Below, one piece after another: positions 46,818 through 55,045 of a stretch of 64,000 nt of DNA (position 1 is its first letter; every line of letters begins with the position of its first letter). The notes under the pieces were generated by a model. That model searched no databases and was not told where the DNA came from. It worked only from the letters and a program-made list of their open reading frames with translations. The stretch covers positions 50,347-114,346 of the forward strand of contig DIHO01000006.1 in NCBI GenBank assembly GCA_002420185.1. The letters run 5' to 3'. This DNA is from Opitutales bacterium UBA5694 (GTDB lineage Bacteria; Verrucomicrobiota; Verrucomicrobiia; Opitutales; Opitutaceae). A program made the translations under genes and the position numbers.

Positions 46818-46960
46818 TGGAGCCGCCTATCGAAATCGAACCGACGACCTATTCATTCCGAATTAACGTAGTTGATATTACATTACGTTTTATATGGTCT
46901 AAATTCGCTATTTTACAGATATCTACAAAAAAACAGCCCAGACGATAAACGAACCGCAAA
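46818..46960 (-). repeat. tRNA-Thr 3' half plus shared arm (younger copy)
   Basis: 46818-46865 matches the tRNA-Thr gene at 61872-61947 in the same orientation, from CCA through the T arm, variable region and anticodon arm, with only a handful of mismatches (shared ATCGAACCGACGACCTATTC). Similarity to the tRNA ends at the anticodon arm. The next ~95 bp matches, diverged, the sequence after the 42651 copy. This is the expected shape of a distal attachment site, with the tRNA at 61872 as the proximal one. Confidence 0.7.
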
Positions 46961-46998
46961 AACGTAGATAAACCCTAGTTTTTGCCCAATTTTTAAGA

Positions 46999-47008
46999 TG
47001 ACGGTTAC
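46999..47008. promoter_or_regulatory. TGACRGTTAC motif near the left island end
   Basis: TGACGGTTAC. The same 10-mer with A at the variable position occurs at 61632-61641 and 61805-61814. The inverted form GTAACCGTCA is at 61775-61784. Its presence at both ends of the proposed island fits arm-type recombinase sites, though this is inference. Confidence 0.4.
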
Positions 47009-47020
47009 TCAAACCATCCC

Positions 47021-47100
47021 TTACTCCCCCATCAGCTTGGGGTTGGCCTCGCCCATCTCGCGGGCCATTCTCTGTGCTTCAGCGATTTGATTCGGAGGGG
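47021..47100 (-). pseudogene. Sel1 protein C-terminal tail remnant
   Basis: Reading the minus strand gives NQIAEAQRMAREMGEANPKLMGE and a stop at 47021-47023, the typical tail of Sel1-repeat proteins. No repeats precede it; instead the sequence runs, in another frame, into the 3' end of the hydrolase gene at 47079. It is related to the tail at 45785. It is a scar of recombination rather than a gene. Confidence 0.65.
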
Positions 47101-48065
47101 TTGATAGGAAATTCAATTGATTCGTAAAATCGGTTTGCCGTAGGTTCCCCTCTTAGATATTGAAGAGACCGTAGAAACTCGTCCATCTCGGTGAGAGTTG
47201 CGATAAACATGGCGTTGTCGCCTCGGCCAAAGTTGAAGAACCCGTGTCCTTCTCCCTGATAGGTCACGAGCTCGCATCGATTACCCAGGCTCTTGTACTT
47301 TTCGGTAAAGAGTTCTACCGATTTGTGGGGAACGGTGGTGTCGGCGTCGCCATGGAAGATTATCGCCGGGGGTTGGTTCGAGCCGATGTTGTGGTAGGGA
47401 GAAAAAGCCGTTGGTGAGACACCAAAACGTTCTTCAAGACCGTCAACTCGTTCTTCTGGTAATGGAAAGGCGTCAGGTACTGAGGCGAGAACCAGCACTG
47501 GGTTGAACAAGCAAAGTGCGTTCGGAGCCGTGCTAACGGAAAGATCGTCAGCCGGGTCGTCCAGACCTCCGATCGTACCCAGTGCTCCCGCTAAATGCCC
47601 GCCAGCGGAACCGCCACCTGCGGCAATCCGTTTAGGATCGATTCCCAGTCGATTCGCATTCGATCGAACAAAGCGTATGGCGGATTTTGCGTCCTGGAGG
47701 CAGGCGATCGCTTTCGTTTTGTGTCGCCCCGAAACGCGATACTCTGCTGTGATCGCGACCATGCCGCGTGACGCGAGGTAGGTGCAGTGTTTTTCGAACT
47801 GAGCGGGTGATCCATTTCTCCAGCCTCCCCCAAAAAAGAAAACAATCGCGGGGAGGGATTGGCCGGATTTATGCCCCTCTGGATAAAAGATGTGAAGCGG
47901 TAACGAAACGTCACCCACTGTCTTGTAGACCTCGGTTTCGGCTCCGGGTAGGGTAGCCGGAGCGGGCGCGACCGGCCGTCGATTCTGGGCAACGGACCCG
48001 ACCGGGAGGATTATTAATGCGATAGCGATTGAAGCGATAAAAGGGGTTAAAAGTTGCATGGGCAA
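47079..48065 (-). CDS. Alpha/beta hydrolase, esterase/lipase type, exported
   Basis: A signal peptide (PMQLLTPFIASIAIALIILP) leads a 328-residue enzyme of the carboxylesterase/xylan-esterase-like group. The oxyanion-hole motif is FFFGGGWRNGS, with GGGW instead of HGGGW. The nucleophile elbow is AGGGSAGGHLAGA, the acid is in FHGDADTTVP and the histidine in GEGHGFFNF. It is probably periplasmic and may deacylate a polysaccharide. The last ~7 codons (NPSESNR) are encoded by DNA that also reads as a Sel1 tail in another frame, so the original C-terminus may have been replaced. Confidence 0.88.
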   Translation of the reverse strand: MPMQLLTPFIASIAIALIILPVGSVAQNRRPVAPAPATLPGAETEVYKTVGDVSLPLHIFYPEGHKSGQSLPAIVFFFGGGWRNGSPAQFEKHCTYLASRGMVAITAEYRVSGRHKTKAIACLQDAKSAIRFVRSNANRLGIDPKRIAAGGGSAGGHLAGALGTIGGLDDPADDLSVSTAPNALCLFNPVLVLASVPDAFPLPEERVDGLEERFGVSPTAFSPYHNIGSNQPPAIIFHGDADTTVPHKSVELFTEKYKSLGNRCELVTYQGEGHGFFNFGRGDNAMFIATLTEMDEFLRSLQYLRGEPTANRFYESIEFPINPSESNR

Positions 48066-48517
48066 GATCCTACGATAGGGCGATCATGATGGAAAGGCAT
48101 TTTCGAATGGATTATTATTGTGTGCGGTATAGCCGCGTTTCCTATTGTTGCTCTTTGTTTGAAACGGCTCAAACCCGTATTCCGGAAGCCTTCGGTTGCC
48201 TCTTTTTTGCAGGCTTTGAGACCGTACAGAAAGTAGCTGAGACCCAATCAGCCCAAATTACCGAAGCGGATGAAGAACCGCTCGGCGGCAATTTCCTATT
48301 TAATTTTGTTAACCCAATTCAGCGCTCTGTTCGTAAGCTTTTGGTAGCTTGCAAGTTGATAAATCCCCGCAAACCAAACTACTCTGGGAAAAGTTTAACT
48401 CCCATGTCATCACCATGAGTAAGCAGTGCCGTTAATCGAGGGGGAGGTTAATTTTTTGCGTTTGACCCCTTTTTTTTCGCTTTAATTAAATGGTCTCATC
48501 CTAAGAAAAAACATCAC
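48066..48517. other. Gap with nothing recognised
   Basis: About 450 bases between the hydrolase start and the sulfatase fragment. A 110-codon plus-strand frame (48086-48418) has no family resemblance. No tRNA-like sequence is seen here. Confidence 0.35.
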
Positions 48518-48742
48518 ATGAAGAAAGTATTAACTGTATTAATAATTTTTCTGACAGTGATCGCTGGCCAAAATATAACTGTCAGTGATAAACAATCAAA
48601 TAATGTACTTCTCGTGCTAGTTGATGATCTGCGTCCAGAAATTAATTCTTGGGGAAACAGACATATCAAAACCCCAAATATGGACCGGTTGGCAGAAAAG
48701 GGAGCATCATTCTACAGCAAAAGCACCAGAGATCCCAATTGA
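48518..48742 (+). pseudogene. Sulfatase N-terminal fragment
   Basis: ATG 48518 starts a signal peptide (MKKVLTVLIIFLTVIAGQN) and the first S1-sulfatase segment NVLLVLVDDLRPEINSWGN followed by TPNMDRLAEKGASFY. It is of the iduronate-2-sulfatase-like kind. It breaks off just before the catalytic CxPSR motif and stops after STRDPN. The rest of the enzyme is absent. A DUF6265-like fragment begins in another frame at the break. Confidence 0.75.
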
Positions 48743-49019
48743 TAGACTCGCTTGGCATACAGGAAGTTGGCAAGGTGCATTGAATGGCGGACTCCTAGAG
48801 GATACTTGGCTTCCACCAAAGGCCGATACAATTTCAGCCCTTGTAAGGTTTTCAAAAGACGGGAAAACCGAATTTGTCGAAATCATTAAGATCGAAAAAG
48901 TCGGCAATTCATTCGAACTCAGATTGCAGCTTTATGACCCACCAATGCGTCCACAGTCGGACAAACCTCACGTTTTCAATCTTTCAAAGAAATCTAGATG
49001 GGCATCGATGGACTGTTAA
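48732..49019 (+). pseudogene. DUF6265-like fragment
   Basis: The frame IDRLAWHTGSWQG, LEDTWLPPKADTISALVRF, FVEIIKIEKVG and LRLQLYDPPMRP follows the pattern of DUF6265-type proteins, which usually have a signal peptide and about 150-170 residues. Here the N-terminus is replaced by the sulfatase fragment, and the C-terminus breaks off after HVFNLSKKSR. I infer a chimeric scar. The function of the family is unknown. Confidence 0.6.
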
Positions 49020-49074
49020 CCTGGTTGCCATCGGGCATTGTTCAGTTTATCGGTAAATCTCAGGAATTTGAATA

Positions 49075-50097
49075 ATGATAGTTGAAGCAACGCACGAGGG
49101 ACTCTACTGTCGAGCAGGTGATTTTTACATCGACCCGAAATCGCCCGTTAGGCAAGCGGTTCTGACCCACGCTCACTCTGATCATGCAAGGGTCGGCAGT
49201 CGACGCTACATAACGTCTGATTCCTCCAGGGAACTTACGATAAAGCGGCTTGGCAAAGGAATCGAGCTAAGCACATTCCCATTCGGAGCAACATTTAAGC
49301 TCGGCAAAGCTACAGTTAGCTTGCATCCAGCGGGGCATATTCTGGGATCTTCTCAGGTGCGGATAGAGGTAGCCGGGGAAGTATGGGTAGTTTCAGGGGA
49401 TTACAAGCGCGATGATGATCCAACATGCGAACGGTTCGAGGTCGTGAAATGTGATACCTTTGTAACTGAAGCTACTTTCGCACTGCCAATTTACAACTGG
49501 CCCGAAGCATCAACCTCAATTAATGAGATATTCGATTGGTGGATGAAAAACCGCTCTAATGCAAAGGCTTCCATTTTGTTTTGCTACTCTTTGGGCAAAG
49601 CTCAGCGCGTTCTGGGTGGTCTGTTAACTCATACAAATCAGCCCGTGCGATTACACGGTGCTATCGCGCCTCTAACAAAAATCTATCGTGAAGCTGGAAT
49701 TCCGCTTCTTGAGACTTTGCCTGCAACCATTTGTACAAACGGTGGTGATAGGATCGATTTTAGCCAAGACCTGGTTATCGCTCCCCCTGCAGCTGATGGG
49801 ACCTCGTGGATGAAACGTTTCGGAAAATGCTCCACCGCACTTTGTTCAGGCTGGATGCAGATTAGAGGTAATCGGCGGAGGCGGGGTTACGATCGCGGCT
49901 TTGTTCTATCCGATCACGCAGACTGGAAAGGTCTGATCAAAACGATTAAAGAAACAAAAGCAAATCGCATTCTAGCTTTGCATGGACGGACCGATGTTCT
50001 CGTAAAATATTTGAGGGAAGATGGTTACGAGGCAGAAGAAATGAAACCCTGCCGTCTGCACACGAAAGACAGCAAAGCAGGAGGCGGTGAAAAATGA
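49075..50097 (+). CDS. Ligase-associated DNA exonuclease (MBL-fold)
   Basis: A metallo-beta-lactamase/beta-CASP-type nuclease (340 residues). The metal motif is LTHAHSDHARVG (His32, His34, Asp36, His37). HPAGHILGSSQVRIE, VVSGDYKRDDDPTCERFE, TEATFALPIYNWP and the C-terminal FVLSDHADWKGL and RILALHGRT are typical of the exonuclease found with bacterial ATP-dependent ligases. AGGA at about 49062 can serve as ribosome binding site. The stop overlaps the ligase start by 4 nt, so the pair is translationally coupled. It opens the four-gene repair operon (exonuclease-ligase-helicase-phosphoesterase), known from other bacteria as a nucleic acid repair cluster. Confidence 0.93.
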   Translation: MIVEATHEGLYCRAGDFYIDPKSPVRQAVLTHAHSDHARVGSRRYITSDSSRELTIKRLGKGIELSTFPFGATFKLGKATVSLHPAGHILGSSQVRIEVAGEVWVVSGDYKRDDDPTCERFEVVKCDTFVTEATFALPIYNWPEASTSINEIFDWWMKNRSNAKASILFCYSLGKAQRVLGGLLTHTNQPVRLHGAIAPLTKIYREAGIPLLETLPATICTNGGDRIDFSQDLVIAPPAADGTSWMKRFGKCSTALCSGWMQIRGNRRRRGYDRGFVLSDHADWKGLIKTIKETKANRILALHGRTDVLVKYLREDGYEAEEMKPCRLHTKDSKAGGGEK

Positions 50098-51695
50098 GAG
50101 CATTTTTAACCCTCTACGGAAGCTTAGATTCGACAACGTCAACCAACGAGAAAGTCGAGGCAATGCAATCGTACTTCTCCAATGTACCACCTGAAGATGC
50201 GGCTTGGGCTCTTTACTTTCTATCCGGCAAGCGAATCAAACGACTCGCCAAACGCAGCGATCTTAAGCACTGGCTAGTTGAAGCTTCTGGCTATTCGCAA
50301 TGGATGATAGACGAATGTTATGAAAGCGTTGGTGATTTCGCGGAAACAGCGGTCCTTCTAACAAGTCATTGCACTGTCCCTGATCCCAAGGCAGTCGAAA
50401 TTAAGCTGAGTAATTGGGTCGAGCAAAAGCTGCTTCCTTTGAATGACTTAGCTCCAGATCAAAAAAGTGAAACTATCAAGGGTTGGTGGAATGGTCTACC
50501 ATTGAACATGAGTTTCATCGCAACTAAGCTACTGACCGGGGGGTTGCGAGTTGGAGTCTCCCGATTATTGTTAGCGAGAGCACTTTCAAACTCCACTGGT
50601 CTATCTAAATCCATCATCCTTCATCGTATGATGGGACATGTTTCTCCCTCCAAAGACATGTTCACTGCCTTGGTCGATCCCGACACATCATTTAGCCAAG
50701 TCTCACAACCATATCCCTTTTTTCTCGCATCTCCTATCGAGAAAAATGTGGGTGACCTTGGGTTACGCAACAAATGGATTGCAGAGTGGAAGTGGGATGG
50801 GATTCGAGCCCAGGCAATTCGCCGTAAAGGAAAGACTTTTATCTGGTCGCGTGGTGAGGAACTGGTAACCGAACGATTTCCAGAAGTCGACCGTGCTTGC
50901 TCTCATCTACCGGACGGAACTGTACTCGACGGTGAGCTCATTGGATGGAAAAAAAACGTACTTTCATTCTCGTCATTGCAGAGGCGACTCAATCGCAAAA
51001 ACGTATCGAAAAAACTTTTAGAAGAAGTGCCGGTACGATTAGTCTGTTATGATTGCATTGAATACAACAGTCATGACATCAGAAATAGACCACTATCGGA
51101 AAGGAAACAAATTCTGAGTAGAATTATTCAAAGGGCTAACCAAACCAATTTGACCGCTTCTCCTATTATTGAAGCGACAAGTTGGGAGGAACTGAAACTG
51201 AGGCGAACAGAATCACGAGCGAGAAGAGTAGAAGGTTTGATGCTCAAAGAGATAAATTCCGTTTATGAAACAGGAAGAAAACGGGGTCACTGGTGGAAGT
51301 GGAAGGTAGACCCTTACACCATCGACGCCGTAATTGTCTATGCAAAAGCCGGGAGCGGTAGGCGAGCAAACCTCTTTACTGACTACACTTTCGCTGTCTG
51401 GTCGGACGACAACCTCGTTCCAATTGCAAAAGCATATACCGGCTTGAACGCAAAAGAAATACATAACTTAGACCGATGGATTCGGGAGAATACAATCGAA
51501 CGGTTCGGTCCAGTTCGATCCGTACCGCCAAAGCATGTATTTGAAATCGGCTTCGAGGGAATTACAGAATCTAAAAGACACAAATCAGGATTTGCTTTAC
51601 GTTTTCCAAGGATACTGCGTTGGCGAAAAGATAAAGGTCCAATCGAAGCGGATCGCCTTGAGGAATTGAGACGGCTTTTTTTCCCGATTTCGTGA
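50094..51695 (+). CDS. ATP-dependent DNA ligase (repair-cluster type)
   Basis: This 533-residue ligase is distinct from the NAD-dependent LigA used in replication. The N-terminal ~200 residues are the helical DNA-binding domain (GWWNGLPLNMSFIATKLLTGGLRVGVS). Nucleotidyl-transfer motif I is WKWDGIRAQ, with the adenylated lysine at about residue 233. Motif III lies near LDGELIGW and motif IV in VEGLMLKEINSVYETGRKRG. Motif V follows in WWKWKVDPYTIDAVIVYA, and the OB domain ends the protein. It overlaps both neighbours by 4 nt. Proteins of this cluster are thought to repair DNA breaks. The substrate preference here is not known. Confidence 0.94.
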   Translation: MRAFLTLYGSLDSTTSTNEKVEAMQSYFSNVPPEDAAWALYFLSGKRIKRLAKRSDLKHWLVEASGYSQWMIDECYESVGDFAETAVLLTSHCTVPDPKAVEIKLSNWVEQKLLPLNDLAPDQKSETIKGWWNGLPLNMSFIATKLLTGGLRVGVSRLLLARALSNSTGLSKSIILHRMMGHVSPSKDMFTALVDPDTSFSQVSQPYPFFLASPIEKNVGDLGLRNKWIAEWKWDGIRAQAIRRKGKTFIWSRGEELVTERFPEVDRACSHLPDGTVLDGELIGWKKNVLSFSSLQRRLNRKNVSKKLLEEVPVRLVCYDCIEYNSHDIRNRPLSERKQILSRIIQRANQTNLTASPIIEATSWEELKLRRTESRARRVEGLMLKEINSVYETGRKRGHWWKWKVDPYTIDAVIVYAKAGSGRRANLFTDYTFAVWSDDNLVPIAKAYTGLNAKEIHNLDRWIRENTIERFGPVRSVPPKHVFEIGFEGITESKRHKSGFALRFPRILRWRKDKGPIEADRLEELRRLFFPIS

Positions 51696-54151
51696 TACCT
51701 CAAGCAATAAAAGCGTATTTCGGCAAGCGTTCCTGGAAAATAGCTCCCTATCAAAAAAAGGCGTGGGAAGCATATTCTAGGGGGGAGTCTGGACTAATCC
51801 ATTCTCCAACCGGCACCGGAAAATCTCTAGCGGCTTGGTTTGGGCCGGTGGCTGAATATTTGAATAAAGAAACTCGAGAGTCAAAGTCACCGGAAGAACG
51901 TAAGATTCTTTGGATTACCCCTTTGAGAGCCCTTGCAGTTGATACCGTTCAATCGCTTGAAATGTCAGTTAGAGAGATAGGATTGGACTGGGAGGTAGGA
52001 TTGAGAACCGGTGACACTCCTTCCAATATAAAAGCCAAGCAGAAAAAGAAATTGCCACGCTGCTTAGTCACCACTCCGGAAAGTCTTTCTTTGGCTCTAA
52101 GTTATGCGACTTTTCAGCGGCACTTCAGAGCCGTTGACTGCGTGGTCGTCGACGAGTGGCACGAGCTTATATCGACGAAGCGAGGCGTTCAGCTTGAACT
52201 CTGCCTCGCTCGACTGCGAAAAATTAATACGCGACTAAGAACTTGGGGGCTATCCGCCACGCTTGGAGATCCTAAAACCGCATTGCAATGCCTTATGGGT
52301 AGTTCAAATAAAGGCCGCTTAATTCTTGGTCCACCTAGCAAAGTCTATGAAATACATTCTATTCTGCCGGACCGGATCGAACGCTTTCCATGGTCGGGCC
52401 ACATCGGCTTGACTCTGCTGCCAAAAGTCATAGAATGTATCAATAAAACAAATACTTCTTTAGTTTTCACAAATACACGCGCCCAGGCTGAGATATGGTA
52501 TGAAAAGCTTATTCAATCAAAGCCCGAATGGAGGAATAATATAGCTCTTCACCACTCATCAATCGCTAAAAAAGAGAGAGAATCAGTCGAAAAGGGATTG
52601 AAAAACGGTCGGCTGCGCTGCGTAGTCTGCACATCCTCACTGGATCTCGGAGTTGACTTTCAGCCGGTGGATCAAGTACTCCAAGTTGGCAGCCCGAAAG
52701 GTATTTCGCGTCTATTGCAGCGAGCGGGGCGCAGTGGGCACTCGCCCGGTCGTATTAGCTCTATCTTTTGCGTCCCTACAAACGCACTTGAGCTGGCGGA
52801 GATAGCTGCTGCACGCATAGCCCAACTCCAAGGAAAACTAGAATCCAGAATACCGATCCAGGGAGCATTGGATGTCCTTGCCCAACACTGCGTAACCTTG
52901 AGCCTCGCCGAGGGACTGAATCCAGACTCCCTTCTGCAAGAAGTAAAAAGCTCCTTCGCTTTCAGAGATATTAGTACTTCTCAATGGGAATGGCTTTTAG
53001 GATTTATATCAAATGGAGGCTCCGCCCTGCAATCATACCCCGATTATCGACGAGTCGAACAGAGTAATAGTTTGCTCCGTTGCACGAGTAAGAAAATTGC
53101 TCAAAGGCACCGCATGAGTATCGGGACCATCGGTAGTGACAATGTGATGCAAATCAGGTGGTTAAGAGGCGGTTACATTGGAAGTATAGAGGAATCCTTT
53201 ATAGGGAAACTTAATCGTGGGGACACCTTTCTTTTCGGCGGCAAATTATTGGAGTTAAAGCAAACCCGGGATATGACCGCGTACGTAAGCTTATCGAAAA
53301 AGAAAAAACGCATCGTCCCTCGCTGGCAAGGAGGACGCATACCACTTTCGACCCAATTGGCTGAAACACTCCAATCTCTACTCGCAGTAGCTGATCATTC
53401 TCCTGCTAGTCCCGAAATGGAAATTCTGGCTCCAATCTTAGAATTACAAAAAAAATGGTCGCGTCTGCCCGATGCCAAAGGTCTGCTAGTTGAGCAAACA
53501 AGTACCAGAGAAGGTTTTCATCTCTACTTTTTTCCTTTCGCAGGTAGATTTGTTCACGAAGGAATCGGCAATCTTGTAGCACTTCGACTGAGTCGAGTAT
53601 TTGAGGCAACGCTTCACGTCACGGCTAATGACTATGGATTTGAACTGTATTCAAGAACCCCTATCGATATTTCGGAAATACCTATCAGGAAACTTCTCTC
53701 TTCCAACAATTTGCAACAAGATCTTCTTGAAGGAATCAACGAGGCCGAGCTTTCCAAGCGGCAATTTCGCGACATAGCTCAAATCGCGGGATTGGTTTTC
53801 CCGGGCTATCCTGGAAGAGAAAAATCGGCTCGTCAGATTCAGGCCTCAAGCGAACTTATCTTCGAAGTTCTCAGGAAGTACGACCCTTTAAACGAACTTC
53901 TTAATCAGTCGCTCCTAGAAGTTCTTGACCAACAGATTGATAAACGCCGCATTGATAATACACTACAGAGGATACAAAAGGGCTCTATCTCATTGGTCGA
54001 AACCCCAAAACTGACCCCGCTAGCGTTCCCGCTCTGGGCGGAGCGAATCAGGACACAAACTATTTCCTCGGAGACTTGGGAAAAAAGAGTCAGAATGATG
54101 GCAGAGAACCTCAACAAAGCCGCATTCCTTCGTCAGTATGCCAATCAATAA
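51692..54151 (+). CDS. Ligase-associated DExH helicase, Lhr type
   Basis: An 819-residue superfamily 2 helicase that starts at GTG 51692. Walker A is SPTGTGKSLAAW (about residues 36-47) and motif Ia is WITPLRALAVDT. The DExH box is VVDEWHEL, motif III is GLSATLG, and motif VI is LLQRAGRSGHSPGR. A winged-helix and DUF4 part follows, as in the core of Lhr (IRWLRGGYIGSIEESFIGKL, FFPFAGRFVHEG). The extra C-terminal Lhr domain is missing, as in the repair-cluster form. It is the motor of the operon and likely moves along single-stranded DNA. It overlaps the next gene by 14 nt. Confidence 0.94.
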   Translation: MIPQAIKAYFGKRSWKIAPYQKKAWEAYSRGESGLIHSPTGTGKSLAAWFGPVAEYLNKETRESKSPEERKILWITPLRALAVDTVQSLEMSVREIGLDWEVGLRTGDTPSNIKAKQKKKLPRCLVTTPESLSLALSYATFQRHFRAVDCVVVDEWHELISTKRGVQLELCLARLRKINTRLRTWGLSATLGDPKTALQCLMGSSNKGRLILGPPSKVYEIHSILPDRIERFPWSGHIGLTLLPKVIECINKTNTSLVFTNTRAQAEIWYEKLIQSKPEWRNNIALHHSSIAKKERESVEKGLKNGRLRCVVCTSSLDLGVDFQPVDQVLQVGSPKGISRLLQRAGRSGHSPGRISSIFCVPTNALELAEIAAARIAQLQGKLESRIPIQGALDVLAQHCVTLSLAEGLNPDSLLQEVKSSFAFRDISTSQWEWLLGFISNGGSALQSYPDYRRVEQSNSLLRCTSKKIAQRHRMSIGTIGSDNVMQIRWLRGGYIGSIEESFIGKLNRGDTFLFGGKLLELKQTRDMTAYVSLSKKKKRIVPRWQGGRIPLSTQLAETLQSLLAVADHSPASPEMEILAPILELQKKWSRLPDAKGLLVEQTSTREGFHLYFFPFAGRFVHEGIGNLVALRLSRVFEATLHVTANDYGFELYSRTPIDISEIPIRKLLSSNNLQQDLLEGINEAELSKRQFRDIAQIAGLVFPGYPGREKSARQIQASSELIFEVLRKYDPLNELLNQSLLEVLDQQIDKRRIDNTLQRIQKGSISLVETPKLTPLAFPLWAERIRTQTISSETWEKRVRMMAENLNKAAFLRQYANQ

Positions 54152-54800
54152 AACCGATACGCTAAAACTTGCACTAAATGGAGAAATTTTCATCGCTCTT
54201 CCGATGAGAGGTCTTTGGTGGCCTAAACGGAAATGTCTTATAATATCAGATACACATTTCGGCAAAGACGAGACATTTCGAAAAGCGGGTGTTCCGCTGC
54301 CTCAAGGTACCGATGACGAAAGCCTCGGACGTCTAAGTGCCCTATTGGATTACACGTGTGCTATGAAGTTGTGGGTATTGGGAGATTTTTTACACGGTGC
54401 CATAGCTGAAAATACACCCTTCACTCGATCCTTCAAGAATTGGCGTACGAAGTATCCAAAACTAGAAATCACAGTAACGTTCGGGAACCACGATCGCCAC
54501 CAACTAGACAAATCCATCCTGCAGGACGTTGAGTGGATTTCTGAAATTAAGGCTGACGGCTTTGTCTTAACCCACGATAGCAGGCTAACCAATGCCGATT
54601 TTGTGCTGTCTGGACATGTCCATCCCGTCTATCGGATTTCAGATTCAAGGAAAAGTTCAAATCGAATACCGGTTTTTTGGATACGTAAAAAAGGAATTAT
54701 TCTTCCTGCATTTTCTACTTTCACGGGTGGCAAAACTATATTTCCTCGATCCGAAGAGCAGTTAGTTGGAGCACTCGACAATGCTGCCTTTAAGCTTTAA
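54138..54800 (+). CDS. Ligase-associated metallophosphoesterase, PdeM type
   Basis: A 220-residue calcineurin-like phosphoesterase. Metal motifs in order: LIISDTHFGKDETFRKAG (DxH), LGDFLHG (GD), VTFGNHDRHQ (GNH), and VLSGHVHPVYR (GHxH). The N-terminal PMRGLWWPKRKC segment is typical of the cluster form. Related enzymes from the same operon type in other bacteria are manganese-dependent single-strand nucleases or phosphodiesterases. It ends the four-gene operon; an unusual hairpin lies 160 nt downstream. Confidence 0.93.
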   Translation: MPINKTDTLKLALNGEIFIALPMRGLWWPKRKCLIISDTHFGKDETFRKAGVPLPQGTDDESLGRLSALLDYTCAMKLWVLGDFLHGAIAENTPFTRSFKNWRTKYPKLEITVTFGNHDRHQLDKSILQDVEWISEIKADGFVLTHDSRLTNADFVLSGHVHPVYRISDSRKSSNRIPVFWIRKKGIILPAFSTFTGGKTIFPRSEEQLVGALDNAAFKL

Positions 54801-54959
54801 GGTTGATTTGCATTTCTTGTCCGCGAAAAAGTTTGAATTTAGACAGAAATTCTTGTTATCAGTATGAATCCGTCGACGCAGATAGAAAACAATATTCGGA
54901 CTCCTTACATTCTGGCTTCGCGGCCCTCACCCAGATGCTCTTCTCTCATCTTTTCACTC

Positions 54960-54987
54960 AACGCGAAGGTGATATACCTTCGGCGTT
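54960..54987. terminator. Strong inverted repeat between convergent genes
   Basis: AACGC-GAAGGT (54960-54970) pairs with ACCTTC-G-GCGTT (54976-54987): eleven base pairs with one bulged G and a 5-nt loop. It lies between the phosphoesterase stop (54800) and the sulfatase stop (55046), which face each other. There is no long T-run on either side. It may act as a bidirectional transcript end, or be the remnant of another structure. Confidence 0.4.
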
Positions 54988-55045
54988 AACCGTCGTTGTA
55001 TCCACCATCCTGTTTGCTAACCCAAACGTAAGGGAGATATTAATA

